A stretch of 64,000 bases of DNA from contig NW_024468918.1 in NCBI RefSeq assembly GCF_011745365.1, positions 772,488 to 836,487 of the forward strand, given 5' to 3'. The notes beneath the pieces are model-generated. The model saw only the letters and a list, made by a program, of their open reading frames with translations. It had not been told where the DNA came from and did not search any database. The translations under genes and the position numbers were made by a program. The number at the start of each line of letters is the position of its first letter. The first letter of the stretch is position 1. This stretch comes from Cryphonectria parasitica EP155 (Eukaryota > Ascomycota > Sordariomycetes > Diaporthales > Cryphonectriaceae). Below, piece after piece: positions 10,701 to 23,100 of the stretch.

Positions 10701-13468
10701 TTATTGCTTCGGAGCAAACCGACTTGCTGAGAATCTCGCTTCCGTTGTTTTGCTAACCTGTTAGCACCCTAGCACTGTTTAGGTTCGCTTGTTACTAGAT
10801 TCTTCTTCTTGAACTACCAGCCCTGCTGATTTGAAAGTATATGAGAAGTTATATAAAGCTTCTTTTCCTGAGTATTCTTCAATCACTAGCTTCGATCCTG
10901 CGCTATTGATTATAACTATCTCTCTAGATACAGCTTGTTTCTATGAGATCTAGCTAGTAATTCAATTGATTCGAGAATTGTGCTCTTTGAGCTATGAAAG
11001 CTTCATAATCAGCTTATGCTGTGCTATATCCGTAATATCAAAGGAAGCCTTGATTATATATTCTTGGATTAAGATAGATAGATGATTAGTCTTCTTATTA
11101 ATTATTTCTTAATTGTATGCAACAGATTATTCTTCTACAGTGCTAAGGGTATATGAGCATCTCTTTCATCTTCATTGTAGTTGTGCCTGATTAACGATAT
11201 GTGGGAATATAAAGTTTCTCTGAGCGCTACTATCCAATAGTGCGCTATACTTGTATTCTTGAATGTATATATCGAACTTAATATAAGCATAATCTATTCT
11301 AAAAGCTTCATATAGGAACTATTCTGATCTGATTATCTGCAGTCTCTTTACAAGCAATCCTATTCTTTTGAATTTATTAAGAACTGCTTGTTCTTCTGAG
11401 CTTGCTTTACTGCTTCTTAAGCAAGCTTCTTAGCTTGCTTTTGCTTGTATCATTATTATTCCTAGTCTTTCTTCTGTTAATATTAGTTGCAAATCTTATT
11501 ATTGATGTAAATCATACAGAGTATCATCTTGTACTGCTACTATTTTATTTCCTTGTTTATGCATTATATGGGGCAGTTATCTAGTAGTTCGATGTATGCA
11601 TTGTAATGCTATTTGTTGAGAATCTCTCTAAAGCAGAATTTCTGTTCTTCAATAGTCTAAAGGATCTATTCTAGTTCTCTGATGGGAAACCATTTGTATT
11701 GCATTTTATCTGAGAAATGTATTCTGCAGCTATGATAGATGCAGGAGATCTAAGCTAGTTCGTAGTGTAGATTGTAAAGTGAGCTGATCCGAGAATCCTC
11801 ATCTTCTTGTACCTTGATGTTCTGCAAGGGAATGCAGGTGAAGAGCTCTTCTAGCCTTATTTCGTAGACGAGATATTCGATTTATATTGTTTTCTTGTTC
11901 CATCCGATGCTGAAGAGAAACCTTTTTGTAAGCTTCTTGGGTTTATTGTTTACAGGAGACTCTGGTGAACTATTGGATTGCTTGTTCTAGCTTGATCTTT
12001 CTGTTGCTTGAGAGGTGTTTTCGGTATTGTTTAGGTATTTATACTAATAACCAAGAAGGTATCATCTCTTATTCATTTCTCTGGTTATAGTATCTGATGC
12101 AGGTGATGGGGAATAGCGAAGAGCACCGTTATTAAGTCCTTCCTCTAGCATCTGAATGCTTTGTTTAGTAACATTGAAGCAGTTCGAGTTATTGCTGCTC
12201 GTAGTTGTGTTAAGCGTATGCCCTTGCTCTGCTGTTGCTATCTGCCTGTAGCATCTAGATTTCTGAGGGAACTATCCTGAATCTTCCTTACTCAAGAGGT
12301 ATATTAAGCAGTTATCATTATAGCAGAATGTTCAGCTAAGATTTCTATAATTAATAGAGTCCAATACTTGCTCCGAAGGGATATTTTTGCTCAGTTGATT
12401 GGGTTTCTGTTATCGAGCAATATTTATCTAGCATTCTTTCTGAACTAGTTGCTATTTGTTCTTCCGGAGTTGATAGCAGTTGCATGCAATGTATTCTTAT
12501 TTGTTGCAGTTGTAGCAAGTAATGCTGTTTCTCTTGCTATACTGCCTATTAGCTGCATTGAGTTCTATGAAATCAGTATATATAGTGCTGCTCTGGGCTA
12601 TACTGCTATATCAACTGCTATTCTTATTCTGGAGTTTCTTGCTTATATTAGCTGGAAATTTCCAAGTTTAGCTTTTTCCTTTCTTAAACTTCTCTATTCA
12701 TCGTTTATATAAATAGTTATTAATACAGATAGCTTGATTGGAGAACGTTGCAAAGTTCTCTAGCTAATTCTGTTTGGAGATTTCATTCTTAATATTATTC
12801 TTGAATTCCTTGTAATAATGCTCTATAAAATTCTTATCTTCTCACAGAAGTTATGCTAAGAATTGCTTAAATCTGATTATATAAATAGAAGCTGATTTAA
12901 TCTATCTGAGATCCATAAGCTGCTGAGCTGTAATGCATTCTTCGTTAGGATTATTAAAGGTTTTTTTGAGAGCTTTCTCGAAGCTCTCAAAGAAATCGAA
13001 TATATTCTTAGTACTCTGGATATGTACGTTAGGATTGTTCTGATGCTCCAAGTAATTGCATAGAGAAGGCTTGTATTAGATAAGAGCATTCTTTTCAAAA
13101 CGAGTTCCTGCAAGAATAACTTTCTCAGATTTCATGGTAAACTAAGCTGTATAATGCAAAAAGTATGCTCTACAGTGGGTAAGGAATCCATATAGCGTTT
13201 TCTGATTGCTGTTATACATAGCGGGCTTATCCATCTTATATATTTTTCCAGCGCCACTGGTGATTGCAGAAGTGAACTGCGCCTGCTGAGCCTATTGAGC
13301 TAGCTAAGCCTGTTGGGCTAGCTGAGCCTGTTAGTTGGCGATGGTAGCGCTCTGAGCCTGCTGTTATTCGCGCAGATTCTGAATACGCTGAATGAGCTGG
13401 TATACCTGGTTAATCAGTTCTTCCTGAGTAGGAGCGCGCGAGAACGAAGAGATTCCTGGAGAAGCTAT
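7701..13468 (-). pseudogene. B gag-pol (Ty3/gypsy chromovirus polyprotein)
   Basis: Encodes the element's capsid and enzymes. The gag start at 13468 is mutated (ATA). Gag opens with a Q-rich, helical N terminus. The zinc knuckle reads CYNCNKQEYIACNC, with the expected H changed to Y. The protease keeps LLDSSAQ near 11,232. RT retains LFGLINAPASFQKMINY and YLDDILIYS (about 9,902-9,927). Integrase spans 8196-8696 with SDRDRKF and QMERINQ supplying the second acidic residue and the glutamate. A C-terminal chromodomain-like segment (YLIK-KDYSASENSWE) lies at about 7,710-7,880. Start and stop are 5,768 nt apart, so gag and pol are in different frames, fitting -1 frameshifting near 11,350-11,430. 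RIP-type stops make it non-functional. Confidence 0.85.
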
Positions 13469-13527
13469 CGTATTCCGTATTGCTCAAGAGATAATACTAA
13501 ACTGTTCTTGAACAAGAGTTATTAAAA

Positions 13528-13970
13528 TGTAATAAGCATTGCAGCAATTCGAAGATTTCTAAGTATATGAAGAGATTTATGCTAACAAGAGCAGTATTAA
13601 AGTATCAAGTTCTTGAATACGGAACCGTACAAGTTCTGATAAGCGATGCAAGTGTTCACTGCCTTTGGGGCTACTCAGTATATGAAACTGAATACTTAGA
13701 TTGATAACTGAAGAACTGTCTGAAGGAAATCTATTTAATAGTAGGAAATGTAAACCTTCATATACTTGGTTCTTCAGTTCGGATAGATAGGATCGATGTT
13801 GACTTCATCGATTCCCTCATCGACGGGATAGACGTCGACTGTATCTATCCGCTAATAACCCTAACCCTGGGTTATATAATCGATGCTTTGTCAGAACGTT
13901 GAATCCTTGACACCTGGTCCCTGTTACTCGTGACCTGTTCTGTGACCTGCATGTTGGATGGGTCATAACA
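13528..13970 (-). repeat. B 5' LTR
   Basis: 443 bp, the same length as 6551-6993, with a scatter of transition differences only. The internal sequence next to it on the plus strand is AGTTATTAAAA, the RIP form of the AGTTGTCAAAA seen intact in K. Confidence 0.92.
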
Positions 13971-16900
13971 TTTGCATTCTAAAGCATTTATAATACTATT
14001 TTTATATACTTTTTATATTCTTCTAATATTTAAAAGTAAATAAGAATATTATCAAGATATATAATAATAAACTAATTAAAATACTTATATAGAATATAAT
14101 TAATTAGTTTTTGAAATAAAGCTAGAATATTTATTAAATCAAAAAGTATAATCAAATATTCATAATATCTGTAGTATATTCTGAAAGCAGTTTTTCATTT
14201 CTTTTCTTTCTTTATTCTAATCAGATTATAAGCTCTTCTAAAATCTAGAGCTATAAATTATTATATTTCTTGCAATCTATTTTATAATTTCTTAATAAAT
14301 AGTAATAGATATTAGTTTTTGATTATAATATTATTAAATTATTTATAATTAATATATAGCTTAAGCTTACTATTTTTCTTAAATATAAACAGAATAAGAT
14401 ATTTTGCTAATAATTATAATAATTATATATATTTCTTTTTAAGATTTTTATTAAAATATTCTTTAAATATTTCAAGTTATGCTTTATCTAATTCATAAAT
14501 AAGGAAAAACTTGAGCTATTTTTCTTCTTATAATAGAATCTTATAATTATAAAAGCTGAATTCTAGTAATTCTATATTCAATTCTTTTTGAAATAATTTC
14601 TTGAATTTATAATATTCTTATAATATGCTTACAAATATTAATTCTAGTTTGTATTCTATTTCTGCTATTCAAAAAAATAATAAGTATTATTGAATATTCT
14701 TTCTTTCTTGTATTATATAAAGAATTATTGCTTTCTTTTTTTTACTGAATTGCTATTTATTAATTCAAGCTAAAGTAATCTTTCTGGAATATAATTTTTA
14801 TTCTTTATTCTAACTTATAATATACTATTCTAATGCAGATTAATTGTTTTGTATTAATATTTGTATTCTTATTTCTATAATCTGCAAGAATTCTAATATA
14901 ATAATAATATTCTTTTTGCTAGATTCTTTTTCTTCTATTAGCAGCTCTGCTAATCTAAAAGTATATATAAATCTATTTGAAGCTTCTTTTCTTGAATATT
15001 CTTTAATAATTGAATTCGATTCTATATTATTAATTGCAATTATTCTGCTAAATATAGCTTATTTCCAAGAGATCTAGCTAGTAATTCAATTAATTTAAGA
15101 ATTATACTGCTTAAGCTAAGAAATACTTAGAATTAATTCATATTCTGCTATATTTATAATATCAAAAGCAATAAATATTATATAATCTTAGATTAAAACT
15201 AATAGATAATTAGTTTTTATATTAATTATATCTTAATTATATATAATAATCTATTCTTTTATAATAAGAAGATTATAGATTTTTTTTTTCTAATACTAAT
15301 TAATATATACTTTATTAATAATTCTAAGAAATATAAAGTTTTCTTAAATGCTATTATTTAATAAAGCTTTATATTTATTTTTGTAAATATAAATATCGAG
15401 TTTTATATATACTTTATTTCTGCTATATGCAGCATATAGAAATCTTTAAGCTCTAATCATTTATAATCTCATTATAAACAATTCTTCTCTTTTGAAATCT
15501 GAGCTTGTTATGCTGCTCTCTAAGCAAGCTTTTTAGCTTATTGCTGCTTATACTAATATCTCTTTCTAGCTTCTTGCTTATTATACTAATTGCAAATCTT
15601 ATTGCTTATATAAATAATGCAGTTAATTATTTAATACTACTACTATTTTATTCTATTATTAATGTAGTTCCAAAAGCTATTTATTAGTAGCTCGATATAT
15701 ACATTATTATGCCTTGTTTCAAGAACTTCTCTAAATCTAATGCTAGATTTCTTAATAACTTGAATAATCTATTTCTATTCTTATGCTGAAAATCATTCAT
15801 TTTTAATCTTTTCCGAAAAGTATAGCTTATAACTATAGCTAATATATAAAATTCAAGCAATTTTATAATAATCTTAATATATATAATCAATCCTAGAATC
15901 TTTATACTAAACTAATTCTATATTATAAATAAGAATATAAATAAAGAATTCTTTAAAGCTAAGTTTATATACTATGTATTCTATATTATATATAAAGATA
16001 TAATAATATATGCTAGCAAAATCGAATATACTATAGAGCATTGCTAAGTTCGCTTTACTAAAGCTGATAATTTCTAATAAATTATTAATAAGCTTTAATG
16101 AACTATTCGATTGCTTATTAAAGAACATTTCTTCAAATGCTTATAAGAGTTATTCTGTTTATTATTGCTTGTAATATTCCAAGAAGTATCTTTCTTTATT
16201 ATTCTTTCTAAAAACTAATTCTTTCTTGAAAATACTAAAGCAATCTGAATTGCTATTATTCAGAACTATATTATAAATTAGTTTTTTTCTTTCTATTGCT
16301 AATTATTTAATCTTTCTTTATAATATTTTTAAGAATTATTCTAAGCTTTTCTTATTCAAGAAATATATTAAGCAGTTATTATTATAGCAGAATATTTAGC
16401 TAAAACTTTTATAATTAATAGAGTTTAATACTTGCTTTAAGAGAATGTTTTTGCTTAGCTAATTAGATTGCTATACTTGCATTATATTAAGCTATTATTC
16501 TTCGGAAATAGATTTCTATTATTAAAGCTTTCTAAGCTAGCAACAATCTTATATAATATAGCTTAGTTTATTATAATTATAATAGTTTTAATTATATATC
16601 TTTTTTATAATTATTCTATAGATCTAGTATAAATATTTCCACTTTATATTATATTCTACTAAAAATCTTTATTCTAGCTTTAGAATTGAAACTTTTTGCT
16701 AATATTTAGCTGCAATTGCTATATAAATTAGCTTTCTTTCTTCTTAAACTTTTCTATTTGCTATTTGTAGAAGCAGTTATTCATTCTAATAGCTATATTT
16801 GAAAATACTACAAAGTTTTTAAGCTATTCTTATTTTATAATCTTATTCTTAACTTTATTCTTAAATTCTTTATAATAATATTTAATAAAATTCTTATTTT

Positions 16901-17543
16901 TCTATAGAAATTATATAATAAGTTGCTTAAATTTGATTATATAAGCTAATACTAATTTGATCTGCTTAAGATCTATTAATTATTTAGCTGTTATATATTC
17001 TTTATTAGAATTACTAAAGATATTCTTAAGAGTTTTTTCAAAATCTTTAAAGAAATTAAATATTTTCTTAATAATTCTAGTATATATATTAGAATTATTA
17101 GCATATTCCAGATAATTATAGAAAGAAGATTTATATTAAATAAAAATATTCTTTTCAAAGCAAGTTTCAGTAAGAATAATTTTCTTGGATTTTATAGTAA
17201 ACTAAGAAGCATTATATAAGAAATATACTTTATAATAAATAAGAAATTTTTAAAGAAGTTTCTAAATGCTATTATATATAATAAGCTTATTTATCTTATA
17301 GCTCTTATATGCAGAAATCTAAAAGCTATACTAAATCTGCTTTTGCTAAGCTTAAATAATATCTTTCTGCTAATGCTAGCTCAGCTAAAGTTCTTTAATA
17401 TGCTAAGAGAGAAAGCAAATCTAATTAATCAGCTTCTCCTATATAGATTAATATAAGAATAAGAAAGAGATTTCTAAAGCTATTATATTTTATATTATTT
17501 AAGAGAATAATATTAAACTATTCTTAAACAAGAGTTATCAAAA

Positions 17544-18015
17544 TATAATAAATACATTGCAATATTCGAAGATCTGAAATATATAAAGAATTTATGTTAA
17601 TAAGAGCAGTATTAAAGTAGAATTTACTAAATATAAAATATAACTGTAATCTATATAAGTATTAATTATTTGCTTTTAAAGCTATTTAAGTATATAATAA
17701 ATAAATATTTAAATTAATAACTAAAAAGCTATATTCTAGTAGTTTATCTAGTAATAATAAATATATTCTTATATATTCAGCTCTTTAGTATAAGTTAACA
17801 GAATTGATTATCAATTTCTTTAACTAGTTAATAGAATCAATTGTTAACTTCTTCAACTGTGCAATCATTATAATTCTAACTCTGGTTATGTAATTCTGGC
17901 TTATATCCTTTCTATAAGCTAGTATTGTATCTCTGATGCTGAAGGATCCGTTCTGGACGTTCTTGGTGCTGTGCTGCTTCCCTGTTGTGATCTGCATGTT
18001 GAATGAGTTATAATA
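17544..18015 (-). repeat. A 5' LTR
   Basis: 472 bp, starting TATAATAAATACATTGC and ending ATAATA, followed by the TSD ACTGA. It pairs with 3214-3685. Confidence 0.85.
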
Positions 18016-18150
18016 ACTGATCTAATGATTCATTCCTATCTTAATTCTTGATTATATAATCACTGTTGGTTATCCGACGTTGGGTTGTGATACCTGGTTC
18101 CTTGTTTAGTGGGTTCGTTCTGTAACCTGCATGTTAAATGAGTTATAACA
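18016..18150 (-). repeat. E1 5' LTR, second part
   Basis: Resumes after element A and ends AGTTATAACA at 18150. The flank TTTAA (18151-18155) should be the E1 TSD, but the matching copy is outside the window. Confidence 0.75.
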
Positions 18151-18510
18151 TTTAAATACAAAAATACAACTGGAATAACTATACAAGTATTTACTATTTT
18201 TGAAGCTATTAGAATAGAAAAGTAATCTAATACTTAGATTAATAATTGAAGAGCTATATTCTAGTAGTTTATTTAATAATAATAAATATATTCTTATATA
18301 TTCAGCTCTTTAGTATAGCTTATCTTGAATTACTAGCAATTCAAATAATTCAGGCTTATTGGATTATCTAATAATCTAATAATCCATTTCTATTATAATT
18401 CTTATTCTGGATTATATAATCACTGTTAATTATTTAATATTAGATTATAATATCTGATTTCTTGTTTAGCAGATTCATTCTGTAATCTACATATTGAATA
18501 GGTTATAACA
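18151..18510 (-). repeat. D: LTR tail interrupted by E1
   Basis: The last 360 bp of another family LTR, beginning mid-LTR (AAATACAAAAATACAACT aligns with the middle of F) and ending GGTTATAACA. Its first part lies left of the window because E1 is inserted in it. It is the right-hand (5') LTR of a minus-strand element D whose body is not in the window. Confidence 0.7.
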
Positions 18511-18972
18511 ATTACGAATAATAACTGATAAAAGAAAGATAATATTATAATCTATTCAATATGCAGATTACAGAATAAGCTTGCTAAACAAGAAATCAGA
18601 TATTATAATCTAATATTAAATAATCAGTAGTAATTATATAATTCAGAATAGGAATTATAGCAAAAATAAATTATTAAATTATTAAATAATCTAATAAGTC
18701 TAAATTACTTGAATTACTAATAATCCAAGATAAGCTATAATGAAGAGCTGAATATATAAGAATATATTCATTATTATTAGATAGATTATTAGAATATAGC
18801 TCTTTAGTTATTAATCTAAGTATCAGATTACTCTTTTATTCTGATAGCTTCAAAGGCAGTGAATACTTGCATAATTATTCCAGTTGTATTTTCGTATTCA
18901 AGATCTATACTTGGCACTGCTCTTGTTAGCATAAACTCTTTATATACTTTGAAATCTCCGGATTACTGCAGT
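18511..18972 (+). mobile_element. P: 3' end of an inverted chromovirus copy, outermost host element
   Basis: Bases 18511-18542 are internal sequence next to the polypurine tract (ATTACGAATAATAACTGATA, compare P2 at 455-489). Bases 18543-18972 are an LTR in reverse complement, cut after GATTACTGCAGT. The missing ten bases, GCTCATTACA, are found 37.5 kb away at 56496-56505, directly after the TSD GCAGT. P therefore hosts F and everything nested in it. P's own left part is displaced by D and lies off-window. Confidence 0.75.
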
Positions 18973-19360
18973 TATAATAAGCACTGCAGCAATCCGAAGA
19001 TTCCCAAGTATACAAAGGGGTTTATGCTAACAAGAGCAGTGCTAAGTACAGGCCTTGAATACGGAAATACAACTAAGCAACTATACAAGTATTCACTGCC
19101 TTTGGAGCTATCAGAGTAAGAAAGTAATCTAATACTTAGATTAATAACTGAAGAGCTATATACTAAATCTATCTAATGGTAATAAATACATCTTTATATA
19201 TCTGATTCTTCAGTATGAACTGTGAGAATCGATGATTAATTATTGCAGTTCATTGCTTGAACTGCAAGGATTGATTATTAACTGCTTCAGTTCTCTTCTG
19301 ATTAATTGCAGCTTATAATTCTAATTCTGAATTATATAATTCTTATTAATTGTTTGATAT
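18973..19360 (-). repeat. F 3' LTR, first part
   Basis: Starts TATAATAAGCACTGCAG and is cut at 19360 after TGTTTGATAT by element G. It resumes at 46565 after the GATAT duplication. It contains a palindrome-rich middle block at about 19,215-19,300. Confidence 0.85.
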
Positions 19361-19816
19361 TGTAATGAGCACTGCAGCAATCCGAAGATTCCTAAGTACA
19401 CGAAGAGATTTATGCTAACAAGAGCGGTATCAAAGTATTAAGTCCCTGAATACGGAATCGAATAAGTCTTAATAAGCAATGCAAGTATTCACTGCCTTTG
19501 GGGCTACTCAGTATATAAGACTGAATACTTAGATTTACAACTGAAGAGCTATATACTAGGTTTATCTAATAATAATAAACATGTTCTTATATATTCAGCT
19601 CTTCAGTATAAACTGTAAGAGTTAATAGCAATAGTTGCAGTTCAAGATTGTACTGACAGAACTGCTTGCAGTTCTTGCAGTCTACTCCTGTTTAGTGGAA
19701 TCTGTAATCCTAATTCTTGGTTATATAATGTTGTTTATCCGATGTTGAGTTATGATATCTAGTTCTTTTGTTAGTAGGGCTTGTTCTGTAATCTGTATGC
19801 TGAATGAATCATAATA
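19361..19816 (-). repeat. G 3' LTR
   Basis: 456 bp, TGTAATGAGCACTGCAG to ATAATA (RIP form of ATAACA). It contains TTTACAACT at 19534-19542, the candidate self-primer complement discussed in the findings. Confidence 0.88.
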
Positions 19817-19817
19817 T

Positions 19818-20136
19818 TGTTGTGGTGGCCAGGGTGGTAGTTCGTGGGACGTGGAGTACAGTGGGTCAAGGGTCCTCATACATATAAAGGATACCACCCA
19901 CTTTTCAAATTCTTTAGCTATAAGCAACAATAAAGCATCCTTTCTCTTCCTTTCAATTTTGAACCCTTTGGACAGATCTAAGACAGGTTTTTCACCCTGT
20001 TCTTGCGCCCGTATAGCCTTAGTTTGCTGTTCTCATCTATACAGGCATGCTTGGGTTGCATGAGCTCTTGCTCATTGCTTCGGCAGCTGTTTGTCCCTTT
20101 TTCTTTCAAGAGCAACAGCGCTCTAGTTCTGGTTCA
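19818..20136 (+). repeat. J 5' LTR
   Basis: 319 bp, TGTTGTGGTGGCC to GGTTCA. It keeps a TATAAA box (CATATAAAGGAT at about 19,881). It is less RIP-mutated than the right copy in its first 100 bases. Confidence 0.88.
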
Positions 20137-23100
20137 ATGATGCGGTAAGTGTGGACTTAGCTGTTCAGGCTGGTAGCTTAGGGCTGTTTGCATCATAGTT
20201 CGTGAGGATCAGTAAGAGCAGCAAGTTTACCCTATAAACGAGCGCACTCTTTTTCCCTGCTGAGCTCTTTTATTTCCTTTATCTATTACGCTTATACAAC
20301 AGGCTATGCATCATGTCTGAACTCTGGATCATGCTTGAGATCTCTCGTAGAGAGGAGATGGGTGGACAGAGGAGGAGTAGTGTGAGTTCTAGTTGTAAGC
20401 TAGTAAATGATGCATTGAGCCTGCAAGCTAATATTACGAAGAAACAAATTCCTTTTTCTAACATTTCTCATATTAATCAATAATCCTATATAGAAGCTAA
20501 TACAGCTCAGATCTGTATAAGCTGCAGCAGAAAGTTTAATTATATTAAATATGAATTCATAGTTAAATTATAGAGTGGGATGCTTTTGGTAGATGATATT
20601 CTGCAGAGAAAAGTAGTATAATTAATAAGATTTATGCTTCTTGCAATAATCTGATTAGCATGCTCTACTTAAATACGTTTAGCTACATTAATTCTTTGAA
20701 TCAAAAGCTTACTGATTGCATTATTTCAAAAGCAAAGAATATAGAAAGGTAAAGATAAGAAACTGTTAGTGCATACAAGGAATAGAGATTGAGGATTACA
20801 ATAATATCATCTGATATCAAACTTTAATCAATATCTTATATCTAATCAGAAATACTTTCATTAGTTAGCAGGATTATTAATAAAGGAAATTCCAATATAG
20901 TATAGAATAGCTAACTTAATCCCTTGTTGTTTATTATAAGACAGATCTTATATATGCTCTACTTACAGACTGAATCTCTCTTAAGCATCTGAACCTTCTT
21001 AATCTTCACAGTATTGTTTTCTGCAGGATACGGAAGGCATTTCGGCTGTAGCGCTCTTAATTCAAGAATCTCGAATTAGGAAGGCAAAGAAACATTGGAG
21101 GAAGCGATAACCAAGAGAGAAGATAGCTTTTACATCTGAAAGCTTTTCCAATTAGATACTCAGTTCAGCTGACTACCTAGCTAACAACTACTATAGTTAG
21201 AACTTTAGGTTCCCCTTTCACAGTAAGCTTACTAGTAGTAGGTTGATATTATTTGCTTGTATAGAAGTCTCCTTGTAGCTGAAGCAATTCAACTGATAGC
21301 ATTAGATTAAAGGAATTAATAATACTCAAGTACTCAACTTCATGAAAAGCTTCTGTATAGATACAATCATTGCTGGAGAAATGGAGAGATTTATTACAAG
21401 TGCTAAAACTTGAAATGAACAGAAGAAGCAACTATTAGTTGCTTATCGCTCTTGGAATCATCTTCAAATATATATTTTTAAGCAGAAGTGCTTGAATATT
21501 ATTAACAATCGTTTCATTACTAATGCTGCTAGCCTCTGATCATTCATTATGAATTATAATAATGCTCTTACTCATCTTAAGATTAGAAATAATCAATCTG
21601 TAGCAGAAGCATGGATAAAGCTTCCTTCAATCTGGATCAAGCACTTCCGAGCTAACTATAGTATTACTACTGAAAGCATTAGCAACAAGAAATAGCCTTA
21701 TCTTATAGAAAAGCTGTTGAAGATTTATTATAAAGTATTCCAGAAGGAAACTCAAAACTAACTTGCTTCCAGTACTACCAATCTTCAACTTCATTAACAA
21801 GCTTAATTCCAAGATCCTCCTATGCCTCCACCTTAGCTGGTTCTTAATCAGATATAGCTTATTCCTGTTCTACATTCGATACATAGTACTTCTAATCAAC
21901 TAATGAATCCATTGAAACAAGCAGTAAAGCTATTATACTATCAACTGCTTCAATAATTAACTCATAATTAGCAAGCTTAGCTTAAACCAACTAAGCAGAT
22001 CTTAAAAGCTAAATCTGCTTAGAAGAGCAACTAAGAATACAATCAGTTAGCTTTAATAATAAAGCAATTCTGCATTAATCAAATTGCAATAGCAAAATCC
22101 TTAAAGCTATAAACTAATACTCTTAGATAGATACAAAATATCTTATATAACCAAATCAAAGCTCTATAGAAGATCTTATAACTAATCAAGCATTTCCAAA
22201 CTATTTCTGCAAGAAATTCTTTCCAGAGAAATGCAAATTCCTTGCAGATGAGTATTATCTATACAAGTTCGGAGAATAAGAGAAAGCAGTACTCTGAAGC
22301 ATAGCAAGCAGAGATTAATGAAATCCTGAAGAAGAACGGAACTCTGCACAGATGCTATAGCTATAAGTTGAAGTTCTATAAAGCTCATAAATGCATAAAA
22401 CTCTATACTATTATAGACTGTAGCATTTGCTATATTCCAGCATTAGCAAAGCTAGAATAGCATCTTAGCAATTGCTTAGAATTTCTAAACTCTAGATCAA
22501 AACCAGTATTATATAGCCAGATCATATCCGCTTAAGATAATTCCAAAGGCAGTATAATCCGTCTAATTCTCGGTTTCTATAAGGATTAGCAGCTGAAGAG
22601 TATTGAGAATCCTTAGATCTTTCGATATATTAGCTTGATTCAAAAGAATGAGAAATAGCATGGAAATTCTGAGATAGCTAAGAATAAGATACTATAGAAA
22701 GAGATCGATTCTATTCTTAGATGCAATAATTAATATAGAACTAATAATATTGAAATCTTTAGCAATGCTAGTAAGATTCAAGTAGGGAAGTTATATCTTA
22801 TTTCAGCTCAAGCTGAACTATACTTACCAAAGCTTTTCAGCATCAATGCTATGAGTATTGAGCCTATTCAAGCTTAGATAAATGCGGATAAAGTAAAGAA
22901 GTGCTGTATTAGGAAGGCTGGATATGATGATAGTAAGATTGAAAGAAATGCAAGTATAAGAACTGTTAAGATTCTTATACATTTTGGGAATATTGAATTA
23001 GAGGAATCTAATAAGCAATCTAATAGTCTGAATAGAGAGCTAATAGTTCAGGCTATTAGTAATAAGCTTCTGAATTAGTTTCTAGATTACTTATTGAAAA

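Larger units (their letters stand above)
6551..13970 (-). mobile_element. B: complete Ty3/gypsy chromovirus
   Basis: A 7,420-bp element with two 443-bp LTRs and a perfect 5-bp TSD, TTTGC (6546-6550 and 13971-13975). It is inserted in the RT region of A. Order on the minus strand: 5' LTR, gag, protease, RT, RNase H, integrase, chromodomain, polypurine tract, 3' LTR. An accessory ORF runs in the opposite direction. It is one of the least mutated copies and keeps the YLDD motif of RT. The chromodomain and a site that fits self-priming suggest the Tf1/sushi-type chromoviruses. Confidence 0.92.
4410..17483 (-). pseudogene. A gag-pol, decayed and interrupted by B
   Basis: Runs on the minus strand from a mutated start (ATA at 17483) to the conserved pol stop at 4410-4412, broken by B at 6551-13970. 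Recognisable parts are the integrase core at about 5219-5404, RNase H and RT sequence at 5900-6550, and the rest of RT resuming exactly at 13,971. The join is clear when compared with B at about 9,840, where the same sequence is uninterrupted. Net length is 5,649 nt, which differs in frame from B, F, G and K, so indels have occurred. No intact catalytic domain is expected. Confidence 0.7.
3214..18015 (-). mobile_element. A: full-length Ty3/gypsy chromovirus split by B
   Basis: Two 472-bp LTRs (3214-3685 and 17544-18015) and a perfect 5-bp TSD, ACTGA, at 3209-3213 and 18016-18020. The internal region is interrupted at 6550 by element B. Without B and one B TSD the element is about 7.38 kb. It is inserted in the E1 LTR. 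Its LTR start differs slightly from the other members (TGTAATGAATGCACTGC), so it is a diverged subfamily. RIP damage is among the heaviest in the window. Confidence 0.85.
932..18150 (-). mobile_element. E1: Ty3/gypsy chromovirus, 5' half, split by A
   Basis: Internal sequence 932-2900 (gag and start of pol, minus strand) is followed by a 5' LTR in two pieces, 2901-3213 and 18016-18150, separated by element A. The two pieces sum to 443 bp once the 5-bp TSD is removed, the same length as the B LTRs. The left half of E1 is off-window or displaced by P2. After 18150 the sequence continues in mid-LTR, so E1 sits inside another LTR (D). Strongly RIP-mutated. Confidence 0.75.

Noticed and set aside
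12449..12712. hydrophobic ORF (MLFVLPELIAVACNVFLF...) conserved at five places, resembling a small membrane protein
   Set aside because: It is the antisense of the gag zinc-knuckle region. Its recurrence at 1830, 39,386, 45,048 and 52,132 follows from the repeated element.
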